A stretch of DNA of 58,146 nucleotides from JANQLU01 sp964434955 (GCA_964434955.1 CAYSXI010000011.1:1-58146), one strand, 5' to 3'. Shown: positions 47,030 to 56,299, counted from the stretch's first letter. A program made the numbers and translations. Notes: generated from the sequence alone by a model not told the origin.

Positions 47030-48349
47030 ATGTCCAAACAAAATTTTCAAATAGCAACTCTGCTTTTCGGATTGATGATCATCGGCGTCGCGTTTAGCGG
47101 ATGCCTCGAACCGGCCACGATCGGAATTTCTTCAACGGGTTCGAAGCCAACATTTTCGGATCTCCAGGAAAAGGCGGCCGCCGCGGAAGACAAAAATGCG
47201 GCCGAAGAAAAATTGCCAATCGGTTTGGTCAAGGACAAACCAGCTAGTGGAGTCTTCGTCAAGACAAAGCATGGTTACATGGTCCCTTACAAGCAGCCGA
47301 TCCCGGGCACCAAGTTCGTTATCGAAATGATTCCTGTCCCGGGCGGTAAATTCAAAATGGGCAGCCCCGACGATGCCGAGGAAAAGTATGACGACGAAAC
47401 GCCCCAACTCGAAGTCACGGTTCCGCCATTCTGGATGGCCAAGACAGAAATCACCTGGGGCCAATTCAACGCCTATACGGACCTGCACGACACCTTCAAA
47501 GAATTTCAAGGCGCCGGTATTCGAAAAGTCGACGAGAGCAACGAAGCAGACGCGGTAACCATCGCTTCATCGCTTTATGACGCCAGCTTTACTTACGATG
47601 CCGGCGATGGCGAAGAAACTCCAGCAGCCACGATGACTCAGTTTACCGCGCGGCAATACACCAAATGGCTGAGCCTGCTCACCGGCACGTTTTATCGTTT
47701 GCCGATTGAAGCGGAATGGGAATACGCCTGCCGCGGCGGAACCCAAACGACCTATTACTTTGGTGACGACGCCGATGACCTGGAAGAATATGCCTGGTAC
47801 GAAGACAACTCGGATGACGAACGACAACAAGTCGCGCAAAAAAAACCGAATGCATTTGGCCTCTACGATATGCACGGCAACGTGGCCGAATGGGTCCTCG
47901 ATGAATACTCAGAAGACTGGTACTCCAAGCTAAAGGACCGCAAAAACCTGACCGCGATGGACACCTACAACAAACCTACCAAGCTTTATCCGCGAGTCAT
48001 TCGAGGAGGCTCCTGGGAATTGGATTCTGACTCGGCGCGGGCGGCATTTCGCATGAAATCACACGACGACGACTGGAAGGAAGAAGACCCAAACTATCCG
48101 CCTAGTCCATGGTGGTATACGACCGAACCTTCAACGGGGGTCGGTTTCCGAATTCTTCGTCCCTTGGTCGCGCCAAAAACTCGCAAAGAAAAACAAAGCT
48201 TTTGGGATTCGGGGATCGATGAAACGGGCGAGCTTGCCAATACCCGAATCAAACTGGAAGGCCGGGGCGCCCGCGGGTTTGTTGATCCGAAACTTCCCAA
48301 AGCTATCGAGGAGTGGAAGATCGAGAAAAAGAAGCGGAAGAAAAAGTAG
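47030..48349 (+). CDS. SUMF1/FGE-fold lipoprotein without the catalytic cysteines, 439 aa
   Basis: A lipoprotein leader ends at Cys25 (GVAFSGC). The rest is an FGE-sulfatase (SUMF1-like) fold: GGKFKMGSPDDAEEKYDDETP, MAKTEITWGQFN, the IEAEWEYACRGG block, MHGNVAEWVLDEY, and VIRGGSWELDSDSARAAFRMK. True formylglycine-generating enzymes need two Cys near the C-terminus; here that region has none (only Pro/Trp-rich text). So it is probably a binding or scaffold member, not a sulfatase activator. The last residues are Lys-rich. It follows asparaginase by 11 bases. Confidence 0.88.
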   Translation: MSKQNFQIATLLFGLMIIGVAFSGCLEPATIGISSTGSKPTFSDLQEKAAAAEDKNAAEEKLPIGLVKDKPASGVFVKTKHGYMVPYKQPIPGTKFVIEMIPVPGGKFKMGSPDDAEEKYDDETPQLEVTVPPFWMAKTEITWGQFNAYTDLHDTFKEFQGAGIRKVDESNEADAVTIASSLYDASFTYDAGDGEETPAATMTQFTARQYTKWLSLLTGTFYRLPIEAEWEYACRGGTQTTYYFGDDADDLEEYAWYEDNSDDERQQVAQKKPNAFGLYDMHGNVAEWVLDEYSEDWYSKLKDRKNLTAMDTYNKPTKLYPRVIRGGSWELDSDSARAAFRMKSHDDDWKEEDPNYPPSPWWYTTEPSTGVGFRILRPLVAPKTRKEKQSFWDSGIDETGELANTRIKLEGRGARGFVDPKLPKAIEEWKIEKKKRKKK

Positions 48350-48416
48350 TTTGACGGCGCCCGCTCCGGCGAGCCTGGTATCCGGGGCTTTTAGGATGCG
48401 AACGCGGATCGCCTTA

Positions 48417-48484
48417 AGCTCCTTGACGGAGTGAGCTCCTTGACGAATTGAGCCGCTTGTCCAATTGAGCCCCCTGTCGAATGG
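48417..48484. repeat. Four-copy 17-bp degenerate tandem repeat
   Basis: The units begin AGCTCCTTGACGGAGTG (48417-48433), then 48434-48450, 48451-48467 and 48468-48484. Each starts AGC and ends TG or GG, with internal substitutions. It lies between the convergent SUMF1 and zinc-ribbon genes, where no gene is seen. Confidence 0.8.
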
Positions 48485-48564
48485 AGACAGGGCAATGGCC
48501 ACCAAGTTGGCGCGAGGCGATGACCAAGGGAACTCGCCGCAATGCCTCAACCTGCGTGAGCGAT

Positions 48565-49392
48565 CTAGTCCTCGTCCTTGAAAGGATTGGGACTTGTTCG
48601 TGTTCCGATATACTCGACGCGCGGCGTGTCATGGAAGCGAATGTTATCGTTGGTTTGCGTGTACAATCGTCGAACGGTGTATCGTTCCAGCCCGTATCGC
48701 TTGCGTCCTCCCGTCTCCATTTCGAATGTGACGCGAAACTCCAATGCTACGACCTGGATTTTCCCAAGCTTAAAATCCGGCATTTCTCTTCGTCGCTCTG
48801 CAATGTGCCGATTCAACGCGTCCCGAGTGCCTTGGAAATTTCTCACCGTTTGCTCTGTCACGCCACGGGGATCTCGAGCCTGAAACGATATGTTGTAAGT
48901 CCTGCTTGTCGGCAACCAGCGAACCGAAGTCGGCTCATAATTCCGTCGTCGCTTGCCAAACTGAGCTTGAGCCTCGATGTAAAGTTTCTGCTCGAGGGCC
49001 ACCTGCTGGGTATCAAAGTTGCCCATGGTTTGCGGCGAAAACGGCCCGAGCGGACTGCTCGGTAGCGGCGAAGCCTCAATGTTACGTTCGGCAGTCGGCG
49101 AATCGATATCGGCAATATCATCGGATGAACTGGTGTTCAGCAAGACAAATAAGATCACCAAGCCAATCACCGCCACTCCGGAAAAAATTCCGAATCCAAC
49201 CAGCAATGGCAAAAGGACGCTTCGATTCTTTTTCGAACGCGTTGCATAGCTGATGGGTTTGGGCGACGTTGCCGAAGGAGACATGGGCATCACAAACTGA
49301 AATGAACAGTAAGGGCACGACACCAGTTGGCCGGCCATCTCGGGCCGCTGCTGAAGCACCTGATTGCAATTAAGACAGTTTATTTCCGACAA
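48565..49392 (-). CDS. Zinc-ribbon membrane protein of unknown function, 275 aa
   Basis: The N-terminal zinc ribbon has Cys6, Cys9, Cys26 and Cys29. Then comes a Lys/Arg-rich stretch and a single transmembrane helix (about 58-85). The remaining 185 residues are soluble and of unknown fold, with mixed charge (YEPTSVRWLPTSRTYNISFQAR). It is not the same family as the zinc-ribbon protein at 25817-26674, which has several membrane segments. No partner is obvious. Confidence 0.72.
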   Translation of the reverse strand: MSEINCLNCNQVLQQRPEMAGQLVSCPYCSFQFVMPMSPSATSPKPISYATRSKKNRSVLLPLLVGFGIFSGVAVIGLVILFVLLNTSSSDDIADIDSPTAERNIEASPLPSSPLGPFSPQTMGNFDTQQVALEQKLYIEAQAQFGKRRRNYEPTSVRWLPTSRTYNISFQARDPRGVTEQTVRNFQGTRDALNRHIAERRREMPDFKLGKIQVVALEFRVTFEMETGGRKRYGLERYTVRRLYTQTNDNIRFHDTPRVEYIGTRTSPNPFKDED

Positions 49393-49564
49393 ACCGTTAG
49401 CTCCTTGTGACGCTAACCCTTCGACTCCAACAATTATTTATTGCCAAAAACCCGGGCGAAACGCACATTTTCGATTTTTTCTGGCCGGTTCCCCAAGTTT
49501 TTTGAAATCTTTGAAAGAAAGATACGCTTCCCAGCATATGACATCAGAACCAAGCAACAAACCA

Positions 49565-49579
49565 AAGGCGAAACGCCTT
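49565..49579 (+). promoter_or_regulatory. Leader hairpin before the small membrane-protein gene
   Basis: AAGGCG (49565-49570) pairs with CGCCTT (49574-49579) over an AAA loop, ending six bases before the AAGGA ribosome site at 49586-49590. Its closeness to the ribosome site suggests a control element, but it is short and may be chance. Confidence 0.35.
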
Positions 49580-49597
49580 AACCATAAGGAACCAAAA

Positions 49598-49678
49598 ATG
49601 AAAAGACAATTCAAACAGTTCGGCATGATGTATGGATTCTTCGCACTTGGCTTGATCGTCGTTAACGTCATGTTTTAG
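49598..49678 (+). CDS. Small single-pass membrane protein, 26 aa
   Basis: AAGGA at 49586-49590 lies seven bases before the ATG. The product begins MKRQFKQFG and continues as a hydrophobic helix (MMYGFFALGLIVVNVMF), so it has a short basic N-terminus and one membrane segment. A terminator follows about 160 bases downstream. An in-frame ATG at 49538 would add 20 hydrophilic residues but has no ribosome site. I do not know its family. Confidence 0.55.
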   Translation: MKRQFKQFGMMYGFFALGLIVVNVMF

Positions 49679-49842
49679 CAGGCAGCTTGCTAGAGAGCGT
49701 GCCTCCAAACTGTTCCCAATCCAATCGTTAGTCCCTCATCCCCTTTTTTATCCCGTTTCACCTGGCAATACATTTCCGTTGGCAATCTAACTTGTGTCCC
49801 CAAACAGGTTTGCTGCTTCAACTGATTCTGCCAGCGGTATGT

Positions 49843-49877
49843 CCGCGATCGAATTCAATTCGGTCGCGGTTTTTTTT
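49843..49877 (+). terminator. Rho-independent terminator
   Basis: A 12-bp stem (49843-49854 with 49858-49869, one G-T pair), loop TCA, and an eight-T run. It ends the transcript of the small membrane-protein gene. Confidence 0.88.
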
Positions 49878-49938
49878 GTAACAAACTCAGTGGATTTTCG
49901 CTCAGGATCTCAGTCACACTATTCATAAGGAGAAAAAC

Positions 49939-50082
49939 ATGAAAGAAGAGTCAGCACAGGTCGCAGAAGACCGCAAAGAAAAACCGGAACCATCCGAGAA
50001 TCAAGGCGAAAGACAAGTAAAACTGCGGCGTTGCGGCCGCGCGTTCTATTACGTGGACGACGAATCGATGCTCGCCGAATAA
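49939..50082 (+). CDS. Small acidic/basic protein of unknown function, 47 aa
   Basis: A perfect AAGGAG (49927-49932) lies six bases before the ATG, one of the best ribosome sites in the window. The product has an acidic, Glu/Lys-rich N-terminal half and a C-terminal CGRAFYYVDDESML part with basic residues just before it. I do not recognise it. It lies between a terminator and the ECF sigma gene. Confidence 0.55.
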   Translation: MKEESAQVAEDRKEKPEPSENQGERQVKLRRCGRAFYYVDDESMLAE

Positions 50083-50109
50083 ATACGGTCTGCCGAATGG
50101 CGAATCGAG

Positions 50110-50814
50110 CTAGCCGGATTCTTCGGAATTCGCAGCAAGAATGCCTTCCAGCTTTTTGAGTGAGCGGGTAATGAGCACACGAGTTGCCCCATCCGATTTC
50201 CCAATTTCGGACGCGATCTCCTTGCTCGGTAAACCATCCCCGAAACGCAACTTGAGCACCTTTTGTTGCTCGTCATTAAGTTGATTCATGGCTTCCAAAA
50301 GACGGAACTCTTTTTGTTGCCGTGAAAACGCGGCGCTGGGACTGGTAATACTGGCAACCAGAAGATTGACGAGTCCGGTGTTTTCGTTTGAGCCACCACC
50401 AAAAATACCGACTTCCCGATCAGCACTTCTTTTTTTTGCCGAGAACTTGCGCTGGACGTCCACGATTCGCCGCTTGGCGATTTCACAAAACCAACCGAAC
50501 GGATCCTTGTCCGTAAAGTCGACTTCGCCAACGTTCTGAACAGCGTTCGTAGCGACTTCCTGCAAAATATCTTCTGCCTCGACCTTGCGTTTCAACGAAT
50601 CGCTCATCTGTTTCACGATAAAACTCAAAAGCGGCAAACGGCAACGGTGCAAATAGATTGCGGTTGCCTTCGAGTCGCCATCACGAATGGCCTCGACCAG
50701 TTGTTCATCGGAAAGCAGCGATTGTGATGGATCCATCAGAATCTCGTTGAACTCATTGAAGGGAAGGTGAAAACTCAAATCGAGATCGACTTCGATTTCA
50801 GCCGCATCCATCAT
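50110..50814 (-). CDS. ECF sigma factor, planctomycete kinase-associated type, 234 aa
   Basis: Region 2 is visible (AEDILQEVATNAVQNVGEVDF, then PFGWFCEIAKRRIVDVQRKF) and region 4 (QLNDEQQKVLKLRFGDGLPSKEIASEIGKSDGATRVLITRSLKKLE). There is a short extra N-terminal part. The organisation and the divergent membrane Ser/Thr kinase fit planctomycete ECF groups that work with such kinases. ATG 50814 is preferred to TTG 50838. The kinase start lies about 90 bases away on the other strand. Confidence 0.88.
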   Translation of the reverse strand: MMDAAEIEVDLDLSFHLPFNEFNEILMDPSQSLLSDEQLVEAIRDGDSKATAIYLHRCRLPLLSFIVKQMSDSLKRKVEAEDILQEVATNAVQNVGEVDFTDKDPFGWFCEIAKRRIVDVQRKFSAKKRSADREVGIFGGGSNENTGLVNLLVASITSPSAAFSRQQKEFRLLEAMNQLNDEQQKVLKLRFGDGLPSKEIASEIGKSDGATRVLITRSLKKLEGILAANSEESG

Positions 50815-50900
50815 ACACTTTGAAGCAATCCGAACCAACGATTACACTTTGTCACAACCCGAATATCAATTCGACGAAACCAAGGGCATTCGAGCAAACC

Positions 50901-53120
50901 GTGGACGACAGTCGACAAACCGAAATTCAAAGCGACGACGACACCCTTCTATGGGATCGACTGTCAGAAGTGGTCGAAGCGTTTTCCGATGCTTGGGAAA
51001 ATTCCGAGGGTCCGCCGCCAATCAAGGACTTCGTCGACGAATCCGATGACCCTCATCTAAAAAGATTGATTCTCACCGAGTTGATCAAAGTTGACCTCGA
51101 GTTGAGGCGTGAACACGATCAACCTGTCAAACAACTGGACGAGTACTTTGAAGAGTGGCCGCAACTCTTGCTGGACGGAACACCGCCGCTCGACCTGGTA
51201 TATGAGGAATACCAACTAAGGCAGCGACTTGGAGAATCCGTTACTGCCGACGAGTACCTGAACACCTACGCCAATTGCAAAACGGCGCTCGGACGCTTGC
51301 TGGGCGAAAGCGCGGAAGTTTCCACATCGGTCTTCGCTTCCCTGCAAAAAAAAGAATACGGGACCGGCGACCAGGTGGATGATTTCCAAATCATCTCGCG
51401 GCTAGGACAGGGAGCCTTTGCAACCGTTTACCTGGCTCGACAAGTTTCCATGCAGCGACTTGTTGCACTAAAGGTGTCAGCTGACAAAGGGGTTGAGCAC
51501 CAGATGCTTGCCCAACTGGACCATCCACACATTGTCCGCGTGTACGATGTCCGAAAGGACACGGATACGGGCGATCGCTTGATGTACATGCAGTACGTGT
51601 CCGGAGGCACGCTCCAGGAAATTTCGCGTTTTGTCCATCAATCGGACGAACGAAACGGCAAACGATTCCTCTCGGGAATCGATCAGAAACTGATCGACAA
51701 AGGCGAGTCCCCGCCGCAGGATTCCGAAAATCGGACCGAAGTCGCCAAGCTGGATTGGCCGCGAGCCGTTTGTCGCCTTGGCAGCCAACTCGCGGATGCC
51801 CTTGCTTTCGCTCACAAACAAAATGTGCTCCACCGGGACTTGAAACCGGCCAATGTTCTGATTGCCGCCAATGGAAGTCCGAAACTGGTTGATTTTAATA
51901 TTAGCCACTGCTCGAAGATCGAAGGCGTTTCGCCGGCTGCCTATTTTGGTGGCTCCCTGGCCTACATGTCACCTGAACAGCTTGAGGCCTTTAGTCCCGC
52001 AAGTGAACGAACCCCTGATACGCTTGATGCCAAGGCCGATATCTACTCACTCGGGTGCATGCTTTACGAGTTGCTGACCGGACATAAACCGTTTGAGGCA
52101 ATCCCCAATACGGGAGATTGGCAAGGCCTGCTCAACGCCATGATTGAGCAAAGGAAAAAGGGACTTAGTGATTCCGCTCTCGCGCGAATGCATTCGGCTC
52201 CGCGCCTTTTGGTGAGTGCAATCCAACGTTGCCTGGATCCGAATCCCGAAAACCGGTTTGAGTCAGCTCATCCTTTATCGAGACAATTGGAATGGGGAAC
52301 CGATCCCGAGATTGAAAGTGCGACTTTACCCGACGACGGTCCAGTTGGCCGCGTGTTTCGTCGCTTCCCGGCGCTTATCGTGATGGCGATCGCCGCAACC
52401 ATCAGTGGATTGGCGGCCGTTTTCATTTCGACCTACAACGTCGAGGAAAGCGTTCCAGCCGATTCGCTTGGATTTTTCAAGCTGACTCGGAACATCATGA
52501 ATGGAATCGCGTTTCCAGCTGCTATGTTCTTTTATCTCTGGGCCACTCAAACGGTAAGCCGAAACGTCCGAAGAACGTTGAATCGGGAAAAGATCCCGAA
52601 AGAAGAAGTTAAAACAGCCATCGAACGGAACCTGGTTGTTGGACATTGGGGAGCGATCGCCTGTGCCCTGCTGTGGATTACCGCCGGTTTTCTCTATCCA
52701 TTGATCCTGTCGATGGACGTCAAGATGAACTCGAGAGGCTGGATCGATTTTGTTTTTTCGCATTTGCTGGCCGGGCTCATCACCAGTGCGTATTCATTTT
52801 TTGCCGCGACCTATTGCGCGATGCGATTCTGGCAGCCAGTTCTCTTTCGCAACTTTCTTCGCCTGCGGGAGATCCCCGATGTTCAGCCGGCCATCGACCG
52901 ATTGAAAACCATCGTCAGCATCTACCAGTTCGTTGTGGTGATGATTCCCATGTTGTCGGTCGCTCTTCTTGTGCTTTGGGGCGGGGCCGAAAAAAAATTC
53001 CCGCTGATCGTTGTCAGTGTGGTTTCGGTGATTGGCGTTGGATTCGTTTTCTGGGCGGCCCGGCAAATTCTTGATCGAATCGCGATCACCAAACGAATGT
53101 CGACCAGCAGCTTGAATTGA
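50901..53120 (+). CDS. Membrane Ser/Thr protein kinase, 739 aa
   Basis: The kinase domain runs about residues 160-445, with glycine-rich loop RLGQGAFATVYLA, catalytic Lys191 in ALKVS, HRDLKPANV with Asp313, and the metal-binding motif reading DFN (Asp331) where most kinases have DFG. After it come about six membrane helices (510-720). The N-terminal part, residues 1-155, is an acidic region preceding the kinase. GTG 50901 is preferred; TTG 50820 is also open. It probably phosphorylates or anchors signals for the divergent ECF sigma factor, as in other planctomycetes. Whether DFN supports full activity is not known. Confidence 0.87.
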   Translation: MDDSRQTEIQSDDDTLLWDRLSEVVEAFSDAWENSEGPPPIKDFVDESDDPHLKRLILTELIKVDLELRREHDQPVKQLDEYFEEWPQLLLDGTPPLDLVYEEYQLRQRLGESVTADEYLNTYANCKTALGRLLGESAEVSTSVFASLQKKEYGTGDQVDDFQIISRLGQGAFATVYLARQVSMQRLVALKVSADKGVEHQMLAQLDHPHIVRVYDVRKDTDTGDRLMYMQYVSGGTLQEISRFVHQSDERNGKRFLSGIDQKLIDKGESPPQDSENRTEVAKLDWPRAVCRLGSQLADALAFAHKQNVLHRDLKPANVLIAANGSPKLVDFNISHCSKIEGVSPAAYFGGSLAYMSPEQLEAFSPASERTPDTLDAKADIYSLGCMLYELLTGHKPFEAIPNTGDWQGLLNAMIEQRKKGLSDSALARMHSAPRLLVSAIQRCLDPNPENRFESAHPLSRQLEWGTDPEIESATLPDDGPVGRVFRRFPALIVMAIAATISGLAAVFISTYNVEESVPADSLGFFKLTRNIMNGIAFPAAMFFYLWATQTVSRNVRRTLNREKIPKEEVKTAIERNLVVGHWGAIACALLWITAGFLYPLILSMDVKMNSRGWIDFVFSHLLAGLITSAYSFFAATYCAMRFWQPVLFRNFLRLREIPDVQPAIDRLKTIVSIYQFVVVMIPMLSVALLVLWGGAEKKFPLIVVSVVSVIGVGFVFWAARQILDRIAITKRMSTSSLN

Positions 53121-53575
53121 ACGCCAGGTCTTCAGCCGCGAGTGCCGGTATTTTGAATTGAACGGATGAAATCGGCAAACGTTCGTGATTTTTGGAAGCG
53201 ATCCCAAAAAATGAAGGAAAATTCGCTTTCGCTAAGCTGAAATGCACCCCACTAGAACGCGTTAAGGCGGTTGATTTTCTGGCAGGAATTTGACCCAAGC
53301 ATTTTGACTTTACGGCGGCATGGAATTCACAACAATTGAACCTGAGAAGCAGTGACGAATGCCTTGAAAAACAAAGCGCATCGCTGTTGGGACTGGAAAT
53401 ACCAAGGTTTCCAATTAACCTCTTTGAAACTGCTTTGATCAAATTGACGGTTGCCAAACTCAAAGTTTTGTCGCGAATGGCATCCGATCGAATAAATGTC
53501 TAAGCGGGAACATTTTTCCCATAAGATAAATTCTACCTAACACCGAATTGCGACACGCAAACGAAAAGGTACCAA
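53121..53575. other. Long non-coding region upstream of aceE
   Basis: This 455-base stretch has no gene I can support: a minus-strand open frame at 53086-53463 lacks a ribosome site and resembles nothing. A short GGGAA/TTCCC hairpin lies at 53505-53519, about 55 bases before the aceE start. It may hold the promoter and a long leader. Confidence 0.45.
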
Positions 53576-56299
53576 ATGGCGGACGTCATCAAACCTGAAA
53601 AACAGCAAACGCAGTCCAGCCCCAATCCCTATTTGGCGCAGACCACCGACACCGACCCAACGGAGACTGCTGAATGGCTGGAATCGTTGGAGTACGTGAT
53701 CAAGTCAAAAGGCGAAGATCGGGCGAGATACCTTCTGGAGGTTCTCGAAGGTCGCGCCCGAACGGAAGGCGTCGATTTGCCGGTCAAATCCAACTCGCCT
53801 TACATCAACACGATTCAGCCCGAAGACCAGCCCGCTTATCCAGGCAATCGTGAGATCGAGCGCCGAATCAAATCGATTATCCGTTGGAACGCGATGGCGA
53901 TGGTCGTTCGAGCGAACAAAAACTTTGAAGGCATCGGCGGCCACATTTCAACTTACGCTTCGGCTGCCACGCTTTATGAAGTCGGCTTCAATCACTTTTT
54001 TCGCGGTCGCGGCGAATCGGGTTTTGATGGTGACCTGATTTATTTCCAGGGCCATGCGTCTCCTGGAATTTACGCGCGTGCCTTCCTCGAAGGACGTCTC
54101 TCGGAAACGTTGCTTGAAAACTTCCGTCGAGAACTGGAAGACGAAGGTGGATTGTCCAGCTATCCGCACCCCTGGCTAATGCCAGACTTCTGGGAGTACC
54201 CCACGGTATCGATGGGCCTCGGTCCTTTGATGGCTATTTACCAAGCTCGCTTCAATCGTTACCTGCATGACCGTGGGATCAAGGACACGTCGAACCAACG
54301 TGTCTGGGCATTCCTGGGCGATGGCGAATGTGACGAACCGGAAAGCCTCGGTGCGTTGACATTGGCGGCTCGCGAACAACTCGACAACCTGACCTTTGTC
54401 ATCAACTGCAACCTGCAGCGGCTGGACGGTCCGGTTCGCGGTAATGGCAAGATCATCCAGGAACTTGAGGCCCTGTTCCGCGGTGCGGGATGGAATGTCA
54501 TCAAAGTTGTTTGGGGCGACGATTGGGATCCGCTTTTGGAAAAAGACGAAACCGGCTTGCTGATCAAACGCATGGGCGAAATTGTCGACGGCCAGTATCA
54601 AAAGTACGTCGCGATGCCTGGCTCTTACATTCGTGACCATTTCTTCGGCAAGCATCCGGAATTGCTCGAGTTGGTGAAGAACTACTCGGATGAGAAACTG
54701 GAAGTGCTCCGTCGCGGTGGACACGACCCGGAAAAAGTTTACGCAGCCTACAAAGCGGCTGTCGAACACAAAGGGCGACCAACGGTCATCTTGGCCAAGA
54801 CCATCAAGGGTTATGGCCTCGGGGAAACCGGCGAAGGTCGAAACATTGCCCACAACAAAAAGAAAGCCAACGAACAGGAACTGCTCGAGTTCCGCAACCG
54901 GTTTGGCATTCCGATTTCGGATGAGGAAGTCGTCAAAGCGCCTTTCTACAAGCCGGCGGAAGACTCCATTGAAATCAACTACCTCAAAGAACGGCGAAAA
55001 GCCATGGGCGGCAGTGTTCCCAGCCGACCGGTCGAGGTTCCGAAAATTGAGGTTCCAACTTACGAGGACTACCGCAAATCCATCGAACGCGACTTTGGCA
55101 AGACCATGTCGACGACGATGGGTGTTGTCCGTCTGCTTTCGCGACTTTGCAAGGACAAGAAAATCGGCAAGCACGTTGTGCCGATTGTTCCCGATGAATC
55201 ACGAACCTTCGGGATGGAAGGGATGTTCCGCGAGGTAGGGATCTACGCTCACCAGGGACAACTTTACGAGCCGGTCGATAGCGAGCAATTGGCCTACTAC
55301 AAAGAAGCCAAGAACGGCCAGCTCCTTGAAGAGGGGATTTCCGAAGCGGGCTCGATTTCCTCGTTCAACGCTGCCGGGACCGCTTATTCGGCCCACGGCG
55401 TGAACATGATTCCGTTCTTTATTTACTACTCGATGTTCGGCTTCCAGCGGATCGGTGATTTCATTTGGGCCGGTGCCGACATGCGGGCCAAAGGTTTCTT
55501 GCTTGGCGGAACCGCCGGAAGAACCACCTTGAATGGCGAAGGGCTTCAGCACCAGGACGGGCACAGTTTGTTGAATGCAATCGCGTTCCCAACCGTTCGT
55601 GCCTACGATCCTGCATTCGTTTATGAAACCACCGTCATCATCTTCGACGGGCTGAAAAAGCTCTACGCCGAAGGCGAGACGGCCATTTATTACTTGATGG
55701 TTGGCAACGACAACTACGAAATGCACGCAATGCCCGAGGGCGTTGAAGAAGGCATTATCAAAGGGATGTACAAATTCCGCAGCCTCGAAGTTGAAAACGC
55801 CAAGCATCGCGTTCAACTATTTGGAAGCGGAGCCATCCTCAACTCAGCGTTGAAAGCGCAAACGATTCTGGCGGAGAAGTATGGCATTGCCAGTGACGTC
55901 TGGAGTGTCACCAGCTACTCGGAACTTCGCCGGGACGCCCAAGCCGCACGCCGATGGAACATGCTTCATCCGACGAAAAAACCTCGCAAAGGTTACGTCG
56001 AAACGGTACTCGAAGGGGTCGAAGGTCCGTTCATTGCTGCAAGCGACTACGTTTGTGCCCTGGCGGAGCAGATCACACCCTGGATCCCGGGTAGCTACCG
56101 AGTGCTCGGCACCGATGGCATGGGCCGAAGCGAAACGCGCGAGGCGCTCCGTCGGCACTTTGAAGTCGACGCAGAAATGATCACCATCGCCGCGCTCAAT
56201 CAGCTTTCCGAGGATGGTGAATTGAAACCGAAACAAGTCGCCGACGCGATCAAAGACCTCGGCGTTGATCCGGAAAAGATTGATCCGTTTTACGCTTAG
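53576..56299 (+). CDS. aceE: Pyruvate dehydrogenase E1 component (homodimeric type)
   Basis: 907 residues, the normal size of single-chain E1. It decarboxylates pyruvate using thiamine diphosphate. Seen: the TPP/Mg block GDGECDEPESLGALTLA, VINCNLQRLDGPVRGNGKII, GRTTLNGEGLQHQDGHSLL, and HGVNMIPFFIYYSMFGFQR. AAAGGT lies before ATG 53576. aceF follows after about 60 bases, so they are cotranscribed. Confidence 0.97.
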   Translation: MADVIKPEKQQTQSSPNPYLAQTTDTDPTETAEWLESLEYVIKSKGEDRARYLLEVLEGRARTEGVDLPVKSNSPYINTIQPEDQPAYPGNREIERRIKSIIRWNAMAMVVRANKNFEGIGGHISTYASAATLYEVGFNHFFRGRGESGFDGDLIYFQGHASPGIYARAFLEGRLSETLLENFRRELEDEGGLSSYPHPWLMPDFWEYPTVSMGLGPLMAIYQARFNRYLHDRGIKDTSNQRVWAFLGDGECDEPESLGALTLAAREQLDNLTFVINCNLQRLDGPVRGNGKIIQELEALFRGAGWNVIKVVWGDDWDPLLEKDETGLLIKRMGEIVDGQYQKYVAMPGSYIRDHFFGKHPELLELVKNYSDEKLEVLRRGGHDPEKVYAAYKAAVEHKGRPTVILAKTIKGYGLGETGEGRNIAHNKKKANEQELLEFRNRFGIPISDEEVVKAPFYKPAEDSIEINYLKERRKAMGGSVPSRPVEVPKIEVPTYEDYRKSIERDFGKTMSTTMGVVRLLSRLCKDKKIGKHVVPIVPDESRTFGMEGMFREVGIYAHQGQLYEPVDSEQLAYYKEAKNGQLLEEGISEAGSISSFNAAGTAYSAHGVNMIPFFIYYSMFGFQRIGDFIWAGADMRAKGFLLGGTAGRTTLNGEGLQHQDGHSLLNAIAFPTVRAYDPAFVYETTVIIFDGLKKLYAEGETAIYYLMVGNDNYEMHAMPEGVEEGIIKGMYKFRSLEVENAKHRVQLFGSGAILNSALKAQTILAEKYGIASDVWSVTSYSELRRDAQAARRWNMLHPTKKPRKGYVETVLEGVEGPFIAASDYVCALAEQITPWIPGSYRVLGTDGMGRSETREALRRHFEVDAEMITIAALNQLSEDGELKPKQVADAIKDLGVDPEKIDPFYA

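Noticed and set aside
53086..53463. Minus-strand open frame of 125 codons upstream of aceE
   Set aside because: No ribosome site, no family match, and part of it overlaps the kinase 3' end.
54176..55174. Long minus-strand open frame of 332 codons inside aceE
   Set aside because: It is antisense to strongly conserved aceE sequence; no family resemblance.
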